This document shows, piece after piece, positions 10,112 through 17,470 of a DNA stretch of 19,292 bases (positions are counted from its first letter, which is position 1; each line of letters opens with the position of its first letter). The DNA is from an uncultured beta proteobacterium (lineage in GTDB: Bacteria; Pseudomonadota; Gammaproteobacteria; Burkholderiales; Rhodocyclaceae): assembly GCA_903917505.1 (NCBI GenBank), contig CAIXAY010000444.1, forward strand, positions 1-19,292, written 5' to 3'. Position numbers and translations under genes: made by a program. Under the pieces are notes generated by a model. The model saw only the letters and a list, made by a program, of their open reading frames with translations. It was not told the origin of the DNA and did not search any database.

Positions 10112-11496
10112 AACATAAAGTCAAAAGCATCCACTTCGTCGGTGTCGGTGGTGCGGGCATGAGCGGCATCGCCGAGGTGCTCTCCAATTTGGGCTTCACG
10201 GTCAGCGGCTCGGATCTGGCCGACAACGCGACGACACGGCGCCTGGCCGGCCTGGGCATCCGCGTGACGGCCGGGCATGCGGCCGGAAACATCAAGGGCG
10301 CCGATGCCGTTGTCGTATCGACGGCGGTCAAGGAAGACAACCCGGAAGTGGCCGCGGCGCGCGCCGCCAAGATTCCCGTCGTGCCGCGCGCACAGATGCT
10401 TGCCGAACTGATGCGCCTGAAGCAGGGCATCGCCATCGCCGGCACGCACGGCAAGACGACGACGACCAGCCTCGTCGCCTCGATTCTCGCCGAGGGCGGC
10501 ATGGACCCGACCTTCGTCATCGGCGGCCGGCTCAACGCCGCCGGCGCCAATGCGCGCCTCGGCTCGGGCGATTTCATCGTGGTCGAGGCAGACGAATCCG
10601 ATGCCTCCTTCCTGTTCCTGTCGCCGACCATCGCCATCGTCACCAACATCGACGCCGACCACCTGGAAACCTACGGCCATGACTTCGGCCGCTTGAAGCA
10701 GGCCTTCGTCGATTTCCTGCAGCGCCTGCCGTTCGACGGCGTCGCCGTGCTCTGCGCCGACGACGCCAACGTGCGCGACATCAAGCCGCAGATTTCCCGG
10801 CAGATCGTCAGTTACGGCTTCGATGCCTCGGCCAATTTCCGCGCTGAAAACATTGTCGCGGCCGACGGTCAGATGCGCTTCGATTGCGTGCGGGTCAACG
10901 GCAAGACGAAACGCTACCCGGTGACCCTCAATTTGCCCGGCCTGCACAACGTCTTGAACGCGCTCGCGGCGATTGCCGTGGCCAGCGAAGTCGGCGTCCC
11001 GGATCGGGCCATCGCCAAGGCGCTCGCCGAGTTCAAGGGCGTCGGGCGGCGCTTCCAGCGCTATGGCGAGATCGCGCTGGCCGGCGGCGGATGTTTCACG
11101 CTGGTCGACGACTACGGCCATCATCCCTCGGAAATGAAGGCGACCATCGCCGCGGCGCGCGGCGCTTTCCCCGGCCGCCGCCTGCTGCTCGCCTTCCAGC
11201 CGCATCGCTACACGCGCACGCGCGATTGCTTCGAAGATTTCGTCGGTGTCCTGAACGGCGTCGACGCGCTGGTGCTGGCCGAGGTTTATAGCGCCGGCGA
11301 GCCGCCCATCGTCGCCGCCGACGGCCGCAGCCTGGCGCGCGCGCTGCGCCTCGGCGGCAAGATCGAACCGGTGTTCGTCGAAAACATCGCCGACATGCCG
11401 CAAGCCATTCTCGACACCGCCTGCGACGGCGACGTGGTGATCACCATGGGCGCCGGGTCGATCGGCGGCGTCCCGGCCAAGCTGGTGCAGGTCTGA
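10108..11496 (+). CDS. murC: UDP-MurNAc:L-alanine ligase MurC
   Basis: A 462-residue cytoplasmic ligase for the first stem-peptide step, joining L-Ala to UDP-MurNAc. The N-terminal UDP-binding domain opens with [18 protein letters not shown]. The P-loop is GTHGKT at 112-117; the His in place of Asn is typical of MurC and Mpl. The [10 protein letters not shown] block follows. The C-terminal domain carries [11 protein letters not shown] (Asp334-Asp335, His338-His339) and FQPHRYTRT. These features separate it from MurD, E and F in the same cluster. Mpl is the nearest alternative, but the position between murG and ddlB and the N-terminal block favour MurC. The stop overlaps the ddlB start by one base. 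Confidence 0.97.
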   Translation: MKHKVKSIHFVGVGGAGMSGIAEVLSNLGFTVSGSDLADNATTRRLAGLGIRVTAGHAAGNIKGADAVVVSTAVKEDNPEVAAARAAKIPVVPRAQMLAELMRLKQGIAIAGTHGKTTTTSLVASILAEGGMDPTFVIGGRLNAAGANARLGSGDFIVVEADESDASFLFLSPTIAIVTNIDADHLETYGHDFGRLKQAFVDFLQRLPFDGVAVLCADDANVRDIKPQISRQIVSYGFDASANFRAENIVAADGQMRFDCVRVNGKTKRYPVTLNLPGLHNVLNALAAIAVASEVGVPDRAIAKALAEFKGVGRRFQRYGEIALAGGGCFTLVDDYGHHPSEMKATIAAARGAFPGRRLLLAFQPHRYTRTRDCFEDFVGVLNGVDALVLAEVYSAGEPPIVAADGRSLARALRLGGKIEPVFVENIADMPQAILDTACDGDVVITMGAGSIGGVPAKLVQV

Positions 11497-12416
11497 TGAT
11501 GAACGACTTCGGGAAAGTCGCGGTTCTGCTCGGCGGCCTCTCGGCCGAGCGCGCGGTGTCGCTGAACAGCGGCGCCCGCGTGCTGGCCGCCTTGCAGCGC
11601 CAGGGCGTGGACGCGCAGGCCTTCGACCCGGCCGAGCGCAAGCTCGACGAACTGGCCGCATTCGACCGCGTCTTCATCGCGCTGCACGGCCGCTACGGCG
11701 AGGACGGAACCATACAGGGCGCGCTCGAGCTGATGCGCATTCCCTATACCGGCAGCGGCGTGATGGCCTCCGCTCTGGGCATGGACAAGTGGCGCACCAA
11801 GCTGCTGTGGCGCTCGGTCGGTTTGCCGATTCCCGAGTTCGCGATGCTGGGCGCGCACAGCGATTTCGCGGCGATCGAAAAACAGTTGGGCTTGCCGCTC
11901 TTCGTCAAGCCGGATTGCGAAGGTTCGTCGATCGGCATCAGCAAGGTCAAGCTGCCCGGCGGCCTGCAGGCGGCTTATCTCGAAGCGGCCAGGCACGACC
12001 CGGTGGTGCTCGCCGAGCGCGCCATCCTCGGCGGCGAATACACCGTCGGCATCATCGGCAGCGGCGAAGACATGCAGGCGCTGCCGATCATCAAGATCGA
12101 GCCGGCCACCGAATTCTACGATTACGACGCCAAGTATCTGCGCGATGACACGGCTTACCGCTGCCCCTGCGGCCTGCCCGAGGCGCGCGAGCTCGAATTG
12201 CGCGCGCAGGCGCTCGAAGCCTTCCGCGTGATCGGCTGCCGCGGCTGGGGACGCGTCGATTTTCTGATGGATGAACAGGGCAACGCCTATTACCTCGAGG
12301 TCAACACCGCGCCGGGGATGACCGATCACTCGCTGGTGCCGATGGCCGCGCGGGTCGCCGGAATTTCCTACGACGATTTGGTCGTGCGTGTGCTGGCCCT
12401 GGCGACACTGGGATGA
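11496..12416 (+). CDS. ddlB: D-alanine-D-alanine ligase DdlB
   Basis: A 306-residue ATP-grasp enzyme that makes the D-Ala-D-Ala dipeptide used by MurF. The N-terminal [16 protein letters not shown] carries Glu18, matching Glu15 of E. coli DdlB. CEGSSIGI holds Ser144, and KYLRDDTAY supplies the loop tyrosine; these are the triad residues known in DdlB. The C-terminal GRVDFLMD and [17 protein letters not shown] blocks hold the metal-binding Asp, Glu and Asn. DdlB and DdlA cannot be told apart by motif alone; the symbol rests on the dcw position. Two ATGs are adjacent at 11496 and 11499. Three bases separate its stop from the ftsQ start. Confidence 0.96.
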   Translation: MMNDFGKVAVLLGGLSAERAVSLNSGARVLAALQRQGVDAQAFDPAERKLDELAAFDRVFIALHGRYGEDGTIQGALELMRIPYTGSGVMASALGMDKWRTKLLWRSVGLPIPEFAMLGAHSDFAAIEKQLGLPLFVKPDCEGSSIGISKVKLPGGLQAAYLEAARHDPVVLAERAILGGEYTVGIIGSGEDMQALPIIKIEPATEFYDYDAKYLRDDTAYRCPCGLPEARELELRAQALEAFRVIGCRGWGRVDFLMDEQGNAYYLEVNTAPGMTDHSLVPMAARVAGISYDDLVVRVLALATLG

Positions 12417-12419
12417 TCA

Positions 12420-13193
12420 ATGTGGAACAAGCCGCAGCTGATGACCGCCGTTTCCGACCTGCTCTGCGTGGCCGCAGCGGCCGCCTTGCTGGTCGCGGCG
12501 GTAGTCTGGAGCGCGCGCCTGCCGCTCTTTCCGCTGCGCGAAGTGGTGGTCACCAGCGAGTTGCGCGAAGTCCGGCGCAGCGAACTGCAACGCGCGCTCG
12601 CCGGCCGGCTGCGCGGCAATTTCTTCAGCATCAATCTCGACGCGGTGCGCGCGTCGCTCGAGGAACTGCCGTGGGTGCGGCGCGCCGAAGTGCGGCGGCA
12701 ATGGCCCTCGCAGCTCGAAGTCTCCATCGAGGAGCAGGTGCCGGTGGCTTTCTGGGGGCAGGCGACGGGACAGCTGCTCAACGCCTACGGCGAGGTCTTC
12801 GCCGCGGTCATGAGCGTGCCGCCGGCGGCAGCGCTGCCGGTGCTGCTCGGCCCGCCGGGCGTTGCGCCGGAGGTGCTCGGCAATTATCAGCAGGCCGAGG
12901 AAGTGTTGCGGCCGATCGGGCGCGTGCCGCGCGCGCTCAATGTTTCGGCGCGCCTCGCGGTGCAGCTGCGGCTCGACGACGGGATGATCGTCGAGCTGGG
13001 ACGGCAGCAGCCGAAGACGGCAATTCGCGAGCGGCTCGAGCGTTTCGTGGCGTATTACCCGAGCCTGCTGGCGGTCGTCAGGCAACGCGCGCGCGGCGCG
13101 GCGCTGCCGCTCGTAGTGGACATGCGTTATCCGAACGGCTTCGCACTGCGCGTCGGTGCGGCGCCGGCAACTGAAAGCAAAGGGAAACCATGA
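12420..13193 (+). CDS. ftsQ: Cell division protein FtsQ
   Basis: A 257-residue bitopic division protein that recruits FtsL and FtsB to the septum. A short cytoplasmic N-terminus leads to one membrane helix at about residues 12-31 (VSDLLCVAAAAALLVAAVVW). A POTRA domain follows from about residue 37 (LFPLREVVVTSEL) to about 107, including NFFSINLDAVRASLEELPWV and the WPSQLEVSIEEQVPVAFW block. The FtsQ beta domain runs over the rest, with RLAVQLRLDDGMIVELGR. An overlapping frame opens at ATG 12413 for a similar length, but it is Arg/Ala-rich and has neither membrane helix nor POTRA features, so it is rejected. The stop overlaps the ftsA start (ATGA, 13190-13193). Confidence 0.96.
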   Translation: MWNKPQLMTAVSDLLCVAAAAALLVAAVVWSARLPLFPLREVVVTSELREVRRSELQRALAGRLRGNFFSINLDAVRASLEELPWVRRAEVRRQWPSQLEVSIEEQVPVAFWGQATGQLLNAYGEVFAAVMSVPPAAALPVLLGPPGVAPEVLGNYQQAEEVLRPIGRVPRALNVSARLAVQLRLDDGMIVELGRQQPKTAIRERLERFVAYYPSLLAVVRQRARGAALPLVVDMRYPNGFALRVGAAPATESKGKP

Positions 13194-14419
13194 GCAGGGA
13201 CAACAAGGAAATCATCGTCGGCCTCGACATCGGAACGACCAAGGTCGTGGCGCTGGTCGCCGAAGTGACTCCGGAGGGGCGGCTCAACATCATCGGCATG
13301 GGCTCGCAGGACTCGCGCGGCCTGAAGAAAGGCGTCGTCGTCAACATCGAGGAGACGGTGGCGACGATCTCGCGCGTGCTGCAGGAAGTCGAGCTGATGG
13401 CCGACTGCAAGGTCAAGGACGTCTATACCGGCATCGCCGGCAGCCACATCAAGAGCTTTAATTCCAACGGCATGGTGGCGATCAAGGACAAGGAAGTGAC
13501 GCCGATGGACGTCGAGCGCGTCATCGAGACGGCGCGCGCCATGCCGATTCCGGCCGATCAGGAAATCCTGCACATCCTGACACAGGAATTCATCATCGAC
13601 GACCAGGACGGCATCCGCGAGCCGATCGGCATGAGCGGCTTCCGCCTCGAAGTGAAGGTGCACATCGTCACCGGCGCGGTTTCCGCCGCGCAGAACATCG
13701 TCAAGTGCGTGCGCCGCTGCGGCCTCGAGGTCAACGACCTGGTGCTGCAGCCGCTGGCCTCGAGCTACGCCGTGCTGTCCGAAGACGAAAAGGACCTCGG
13801 CATCTGCCTGATCGACATCGGCGGTGGCACCACCGACCTCGCGATCTGGACGCAGGGCGCGATCCGCCATACCTCTGTCATCCCGATCGCCGGCGACCAG
13901 ATCACCAATGACATCGCCATGGCGCTGCGCACGCCGACGCGCGAAGCCGAGGACATCAAGCGCAAGTTCGGCTGCGCGCTGTCCGATCTCGCCGACCCGG
14001 GCGACGTCATCGACGTCGCCGGCGTCGATGACCGGCCCTCGCGCAAACTGTCGCGCCGGGCGCTCGCCGACGTCATCCAGCCGCGCGTCGAGGAACTGTT
14101 CGAGCTGATCCAGGCCGAGCTGCGCCGCTCGGGCTTCGAAGAGGTCCTGTCGTCGGGCATCGTGCTCACCGGCGGTTCGTCGGTGATGCCCGGCATGATC
14201 GAGCTCGGCGAGGAAGTCTTTCACATGCCGGTGCGGCTCGGCATCCCGAAGTATTACGGCGCGCTCGCCGACGTCGTGCAGACGCCGCGTTTCGCCACCG
14301 CCTGCGGCCTGCTGCTCGAAGCGCAGACGCAGCGCAAGCGTGGCCTGAAAGTGCGCGAAACGCGCGACGTAAAACAGATTTTCGGACGCATGAAGTCCTG
14401 GCTCGAAATGAACTTTTGA
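13190..14419 (+). CDS. ftsA: Cell division protein FtsA
   Basis: A 409-residue actin-like ATPase that anchors FtsZ filaments to the membrane and passes the activation signal to FtsWI. The first phosphate loop is DIGTTK at 13-18 and the second is DIGGGTTD at 209-216. The SHIKSFNSNGMVAI stretch lies in the 1C subdomain that is peculiar to FtsA. TGGSSVMPGM is the adenosine motif. The last residues (IFGRMKSWLEMNF) form a short amphipathic helix, the known membrane-targeting sequence. The length is close to E. coli FtsA (420). It is the last gene of the tightly packed block; 59 bp separate it from ftsZ. Confidence 0.98.
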   Translation: MSRDNKEIIVGLDIGTTKVVALVAEVTPEGRLNIIGMGSQDSRGLKKGVVVNIEETVATISRVLQEVELMADCKVKDVYTGIAGSHIKSFNSNGMVAIKDKEVTPMDVERVIETARAMPIPADQEILHILTQEFIIDDQDGIREPIGMSGFRLEVKVHIVTGAVSAAQNIVKCVRRCGLEVNDLVLQPLASSYAVLSEDEKDLGICLIDIGGGTTDLAIWTQGAIRHTSVIPIAGDQITNDIAMALRTPTREAEDIKRKFGCALSDLADPGDVIDVAGVDDRPSRKLSRRALADVIQPRVEELFELIQAELRRSGFEEVLSSGIVLTGGSSVMPGMIELGEEVFHMPVRLGIPKYYGALADVVQTPRFATACGLLLEAQTQRKRGLKVRETRDVKQIFGRMKSWLEMNF

Positions 14420-14478
14420 TGCGGAACTCTTAAAACGGAATTTTTGCTTGTTAATGGTTTTTAGCGAAGGAGAAGGCC
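14420..14478 (+). promoter_or_regulatory. AT-rich ftsA-ftsZ spacer with strong ftsZ ribosome binding site
   Basis: This 59-bp spacer has about 41% G+C, clearly below the surrounding genes, and is the first real gap in the cluster. AAGGAG at 14467-14472 lies six bases before the ftsZ ATG and is the best Shine-Dalgarno match in the cluster; the coupled genes upstream rely on overlaps instead. This fits the need for much more FtsZ than FtsA. The AT-rich part (about 14431-14463) may hold an ftsZ promoter, but I cannot see a pair of -35 and -10 boxes with good spacing. The ribosome binding site is clear; a promoter is only a guess. Confidence 0.6.
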
Positions 14479-15660
14479 ATGTTTGAAATCATCGAGAAGG
14501 AAGATGTGGGTAGCGACTGGGGCACGGTGATCAAGGTCATCGGTGTCGGCGGCGCGGGTGGTAATGCCGTCGATCACATGATCCGCGAAGGCGTGATGGG
14601 GGTCGAGTTCGTCGCCGCGAACACCGACGCCCAGGCGCTCAAGCGCTCGGTCGCGCACAAGAAGGTCCGTCTCGGCAAGACGGGTCTGGGCGCCGGCGCC
14701 AAGCCGGAAGCCGGGCGCAACGCCGCCGTCGAGCATCGCGAGCAGATCGCCGAATCGCTCAAGGGTGCGCACATGGTCTTCATCACCGCCGGCATGGGCG
14801 GCGGCACCGGTACCGGCGCGGCGCCCGTCGTCGCCGAAGTGGCGCGCGAACTCGGCATCCTGACGGTGGCCGTGGTGACCAAGCCGTTCGGCTTCGAGGG
14901 CAAGCGCCTCAAGGTCGCCGAGGCCGGCATCGAGGAATTGCAGAAACACGTCGATTCGCTGATCGTCATCCTCAACGACAAGCTGATGGACGTGCTCGGC
15001 GACGATGTGTCGATGGACGAAGCCTTCAAGGCGGCGGACAACGTGCTGCGCAACGCCGTCGGCGGGATCGCCGAAATCATTAATTTCCCGGGCCTGGTCA
15101 ACGTCGACTTCGAGGACGTGCGCACGGTGATGGGCGAAATGGGCATGGCCATGATGGGCTCGGCGACCGCTTCCGGCGTCGATCGCGCGCGCATCGCCGC
15201 CGAGCAGGCGGTGGCTTCGCCGCTGCTCGAAGGCATCAACCTTTCCGGCGCCAAGGGGGTGCTGGTCAACATCACTTCGACGCGAGCCTTGAAGATGAAG
15301 GAAGTCAACGAAGTGATGAACACCGTCCGCGAATTTGCCGCCGAGGACGCGCACATCATTTTCGGCGCGGTTTACGACGAGGGCATGGGCGAAGAGATCC
15401 GCGTCACCGTGGTGGCCACCGGCCTCGGCCAGGCGCAGGCCAGGAAGCAGCCCTTCGAGGTGATCAATACGCCGGTGCTGCAGGCGACCGGGACCAATGG
15501 CGGATTTGCGCAGGCGACGGGCGCCGGCGTAGACTACAACCAGCTCGACGCGATTCCGGCGGTGGTGCGCAAGAACAATCGCTCGACGGTCGAGGCTTTG
15601 GCGAGCAGCGGGGTCGATCGGTACGATATCCCGGCCTTCCTCCGCAAACAGGCCGACTGA
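14479..15660 (+). CDS. ftsZ: Cell division tubulin homologue FtsZ
   Basis: A 393-residue tubulin-like GTPase that forms the Z ring. The N-terminal IKVIGVGGAGGNAVDHM block binds nucleotide, and the signature GGGTGTG is at 107-113. The T7 loop NVDFED is at 208-213, with Asp210 and Asp213 in the positions that complete the GTPase site of the next subunit. A variable linker (about 320-375) with Gln/Ala/Thr-rich sequence follows. The end, DRYDIPAFLRKQAD (380-393), is the conserved peptide that binds FtsA and other partners. The length is as expected (E. coli 383). A hairpin-forming repeat begins at the base after its TGA. Confidence 0.99.
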   Translation: MFEIIEKEDVGSDWGTVIKVIGVGGAGGNAVDHMIREGVMGVEFVAANTDAQALKRSVAHKKVRLGKTGLGAGAKPEAGRNAAVEHREQIAESLKGAHMVFITAGMGGGTGTGAAPVVAEVARELGILTVAVVTKPFGFEGKRLKVAEAGIEELQKHVDSLIVILNDKLMDVLGDDVSMDEAFKAADNVLRNAVGGIAEIINFPGLVNVDFEDVRTVMGEMGMAMMGSATASGVDRARIAAEQAVASPLLEGINLSGAKGVLVNITSTRALKMKEVNEVMNTVREFAAEDAHIIFGAVYDEGMGEEIRVTVVATGLGQAQARKQPFEVINTPVLQATGTNGGFAQATGAGVDYNQLDAIPAVVRKNNRSTVEALASSGVDRYDIPAFLRKQAD

Positions 15661-15760
15661 CGGCCGGCTGCGCTTGCTCATGCGGCGTTGCGGGTGACCT
15701 TGCATAGCGCTGCTATGCGGCGGTCTCCCGCGCCTTGCCTGAGCTGCGCTCGCTCGGCCG
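15661..15760. repeat. About 100-nt imperfect inverted repeat directly after ftsZ
   Basis: The segment folds on itself around 15710. The core is a perfect 7-bp stem, GCATAGC (15702-15708) with GCTATGC (15712-15718), and a 3-nt loop. Outward from it pair GACC 15696-15699 with GGTC 15722-15725, CGGG 15691-15694 with CCCG 15727-15730, GGCG 15684-15687 with CGCC 15731-15734, and GCTCA 15676-15680 with TGAGC 15740-15744. The outer pairs are GCGC 15670-15673 with 15746-15749 and CGGCCG 15661-15666 with 15755-15760, for about 34 pairs in all with small internal loops. A competing small hairpin, GCTCG with CGAGC, lies at 15752-15765. No T-run follows, so it is not a classical intrinsic terminator. It could be a dispersed repeat, or a structure that slows RNA polymerase or protects the ftsZ mRNA 3' end. 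The pairing was worked out by eye. Confidence 0.6.
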
Positions 15761-15772
15761 CGAGCTTGCCTT

Positions 15773-15802
15773 GTCATTCCGGCGAAAGCCGCAATCCAGG
15801 GG
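15773..15802. repeat. Degenerate copy of the ATTCC...GGAAT-type dispersed palindromic repeat
   Basis: The block reads GTCATTCCGGCGAAAG followed by CCGCAATCCAGGGG. The arms ATTCCGGC and GCCGCAAT surround a short loop and pair with one mismatch. It resembles the short repeat of the form TCATTCCCGCGAAAGCGGG followed by AATCC that is scattered through many proteobacterial genomes and related to Neisseria dRS3-type elements. Its usual mistranslation, CHSGESRNPG, is visible in the overlapping spurious frame at 15688-15903. The match to a known repeat class is from memory, not from a search. Confidence 0.6.
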
Positions 15803-15844
15803 TTTGCATCCTTCTTCTTATGCTAAAAGGGGCTTGGCGGGCTG

Positions 15845-15853
15845 TGTTACAAT
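15845..15853 (+). promoter_or_regulatory. Extended -10 promoter element, putative lpxC promoter
   Basis: TGTTACAAT fits the extended -10 pattern TG-n-TATAAT, with TACAAT at 15848-15853. No good -35 box is seen at 16-18 bp upstream (15824-15831 is A/G-rich), which an extended -10 tolerates. A start near 15860 would leave a leader of about 20 nt before the lpxC ATG. It separates lpxC from the division genes after the inverted repeat. Confidence 0.45.
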
Positions 15854-15880
15854 CCGCCAATTCCCCGTCTTTTCAAAGCT

Positions 15881-16822
15881 ATGCTCAAGCAACGCACGCT
15901 TAAATCGCTGATCCGCGCGTCGGGTGTCGGGCTGCATTCGGGAGTCCGGGTCAATATGACGCTGCGCCCGGCGGCGCCTAATACCGGGATCGTCTTCCGG
16001 CGTATCGATCTGGAACCGGTCGTCGATTTGCCCGCCTTGGCGCTCAACGTCGGCGACACGCGCATGTGCTCGTGCCTCGAGTGCGATAGCGCGCAGGGCA
16101 AGGTCAAGGTCGGCACCATAGAACACCTGATGTCGGCATTTGCCGGCCTCGGTATCGACAATGCCTACGTCGATCTCGACGCGGCCGAACTGCCTATCCT
16201 CGACGGGTCGGCTTCGCCCTTTGTCTTTCTGATCCAGTCGGCCGGCATCGAAGAACAGCCGGTGGCCAAACGGTTTATCCGCGTCAAGCGACCGATCGAG
16301 GTGCGCGAGGCCGATCGCGCCGGCGAAAAACGGGCGCGCCTGGAGCCTTACGATGGTTTCCGCCTGAGCTTCTCGATCGTCTTCGACCACCCGGCGATCA
16401 CCCGCACCGGCCAGGAAGTGACGATCGATTTTGCCGAGAATTCCTATGTCCGCGAAGTCGCACGCGCCCGCACCTTCGGTTTCATGCAGGAAGTCGAGTG
16501 GTTGCACGAGAACGGGCTGGCGCAGGGCGGCGGCCTCGACAACGCGGTCGTTCTCGACGAATTCCGGGTGCTCAACGGCGACGGCTTGCGTTACACCGAC
16601 GAGTTCGTCAAGCACAAAGTGCTCGATGCGATCGGCGACCTCTACCTGCTCGGCGCGCCTTTGCTCGCGTCGTTTACCGCCCACAAGTCGGGGCATGCCT
16701 TGAATAACGCCCTGGCGCGCGAGTTGCTGGCGCATCCCGAGGCCTGGGAGTACGTTTCCTTTGCCGACCAGGCGCAGGCGCCGCAGGCCGTGGCCCGCTG
16801 GCTGGCGCTGCCGGCCATGTAA
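15881..16822 (+). CDS. lpxC: UDP-3-O-acyl-N-acetylglucosamine deacetylase LpxC
   Basis: A 313-residue zinc hydrolase for the first committed step of lipid A synthesis, so the cell has a Gram-negative outer membrane. The N-terminus [20 protein letters not shown] is typical. Catalytic Glu81 and zinc ligand His82 lie in TIEHLMSAF. Zinc ligands His245 and Asp249 lie in [14 protein letters not shown], and the catalytic His272 in [23 protein letters not shown] is another conserved block. The length is close to E. coli LpxC (305). No Shine-Dalgarno is evident before the ATG. The position after ftsZ is the usual one in gamma- and betaproteobacteria. Confidence 0.98.
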   Translation: MLKQRTLKSLIRASGVGLHSGVRVNMTLRPAAPNTGIVFRRIDLEPVVDLPALALNVGDTRMCSCLECDSAQGKVKVGTIEHLMSAFAGLGIDNAYVDLDAAELPILDGSASPFVFLIQSAGIEEQPVAKRFIRVKRPIEVREADRAGEKRARLEPYDGFRLSFSIVFDHPAITRTGQEVTIDFAENSYVREVARARTFGFMQEVEWLHENGLAQGGGLDNAVVLDEFRVLNGDGLRYTDEFVKHKVLDAIGDLYLLGAPLLASFTAHKSGHALNNALARELLAHPEAWEYVSFADQAQAPQAVARWLALPAM

Positions 16823-16837
16823 GGCCGGGCGGGCGCG

Positions 16838-17026
16838 ATGTGGCTGTTGCGTTTGCTGGGGGTCTTGACGGCGCTTACGGTGGCCGGCGGTGTGGGGGCT
16901 TACCTGCTGACCAGGAATCAGAAATACCTGCAATTTTCCTGGCGGCTGTTCCGCTACGCCGTGATCGTCGCCTTGCTCATATTCGCCCTGCTGATTCTCG
17001 AGCGGGTCGCGGTCATTCCGCTTTAG
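16838..17026 (+). CDS. Small two-helix membrane protein of unknown function
   Basis: A 62-residue protein made almost wholly of two hydrophobic segments. The first is at about residues 3-24 (LLRLLGVLTALTVAGGVGAYLL) and the second at about 41-59 (AVIVALLIFALLILERVAV). Between them is a basic, aromatic loop, TRNQKYLQFSWRLFRY. I do not recognise a named family. It starts 15 bp after lpxC and is probably co-transcribed with it. Its last 14 bases overlap the end of the minus-strand dciA gene. The even hydrophobic pattern and the position argue for a real gene; a shadow frame of dciA cannot explain it, because nearly all of it lies outside dciA. A role in the envelope is only a guess from its neighbours. 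Confidence 0.7.
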   Translation: MWLLRLLGVLTALTVAGGVGAYLLTRNQKYLQFSWRLFRYAVIVALLIFALLILERVAVIPL

Positions 17027-17447
17027 CCGCGCGCGCCAGCAAGGTCTCGAGCGCCGCGCGCAGCGGCGAGGCGGGCAGGGCGTCGCGCAAGCCCTGGAGT
17101 TCCCCGGCGGCTCTGGCGCTCAGCGGTTTCTGCGTTGAAGTCCTTGATTGTGTGCGGCTTTCGCGGGCTTGCACTTTGACCTGAACGCCGGTACACTCAA
17201 CTCCCCGTTTTGAAAAACCTTCGGCCAGGGTCGGCGCCATCTGGCGCAACTTCGCAGCGAGCACGCCGTTGGCGGCGTGAATAACGATAATTCCGGACTT
17301 GTAATTGGCCAGGCGGCTCGCCTGGCTCAAGTTAGCCGGCGCGATGTCCTGATAGAGATGCGCCAGTTTTGCGAGCAGTCGCGCGTGCGCCAAGACCTGG
17401 CCGGCGCCATCAGCTGTATCGAGAAAGTTTTCGAGGGATTTTTGCAT
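17013..17447 (-). CDS. dciA: DUF721 family protein, putative replicative helicase loader DciA
   Basis: A 144-residue protein on the minus strand. Residues of about 15-90 fit the DUF721 fold: AGQVLAHARLLAKLAHLYQ, then LSQASRLANYKSGIIVIHAANGVLAAKLRQMAPTLAEGF. A basic, Ser/Thr/Gln-rich linker follows (about 91-115), then a helical Ala/Leu-rich tail. DciA loads or activates DnaB at the replication fork in most bacteria that lack the phage-derived DnaC. It is commonly found near lpxC and secA in proteobacteria. Here it is the only minus-strand gene. The ATG (complement of 17445-17447) has only a weak GAAG ahead of it. The family call is fairly sure; the function follows from work on other DciA proteins. 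Confidence 0.82.
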   Translation of the reverse strand: MQKSLENFLDTADGAGQVLAHARLLAKLAHLYQDIAPANLSQASRLANYKSGIIVIHAANGVLAAKLRQMAPTLAEGFSKRGVECTGVQVKVQARESRTQSRTSTQKPLSARAAGELQGLRDALPASPLRAALETLLARAAKAE

Positions 17448-17470
17448 CGCGAACTTCGAGGAGTGGCAAC

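Noticed and set aside
12413..13174. 253-aa frame starting at an ATG inside the ddlB end and covering ftsQ
   Set aside because: It is Arg/Ala-rich without a membrane helix, while the 12420 frame has the helix and POTRA domain of FtsQ.
15752..15790. Intrinsic terminator after ftsZ
   Set aside because: Strong stems are present but no run of T follows any of them, so I describe only an inverted repeat.
15688..15903. 71-aa frame in the ftsZ-lpxC gap
   Set aside because: It translates the hairpin and the ATTCC repeat (CHSGESRNPG), a well-known false protein signature, and runs into lpxC in the wrong frame.
17169..17197. TTGCAC, 17 bp, TACACT as a promoter for the M23 peptidase
   Set aside because: Only three and four of six bases match, it lies inside dciA, and it is about 270 bp before the start. 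It cannot be told from chance.
17369..17470. N-terminal extension of the M23 peptidase
   Set aside because: The extra 34 residues are basic antisense of dciA, and GTG 17471 has a good GAGGAG at the right distance.
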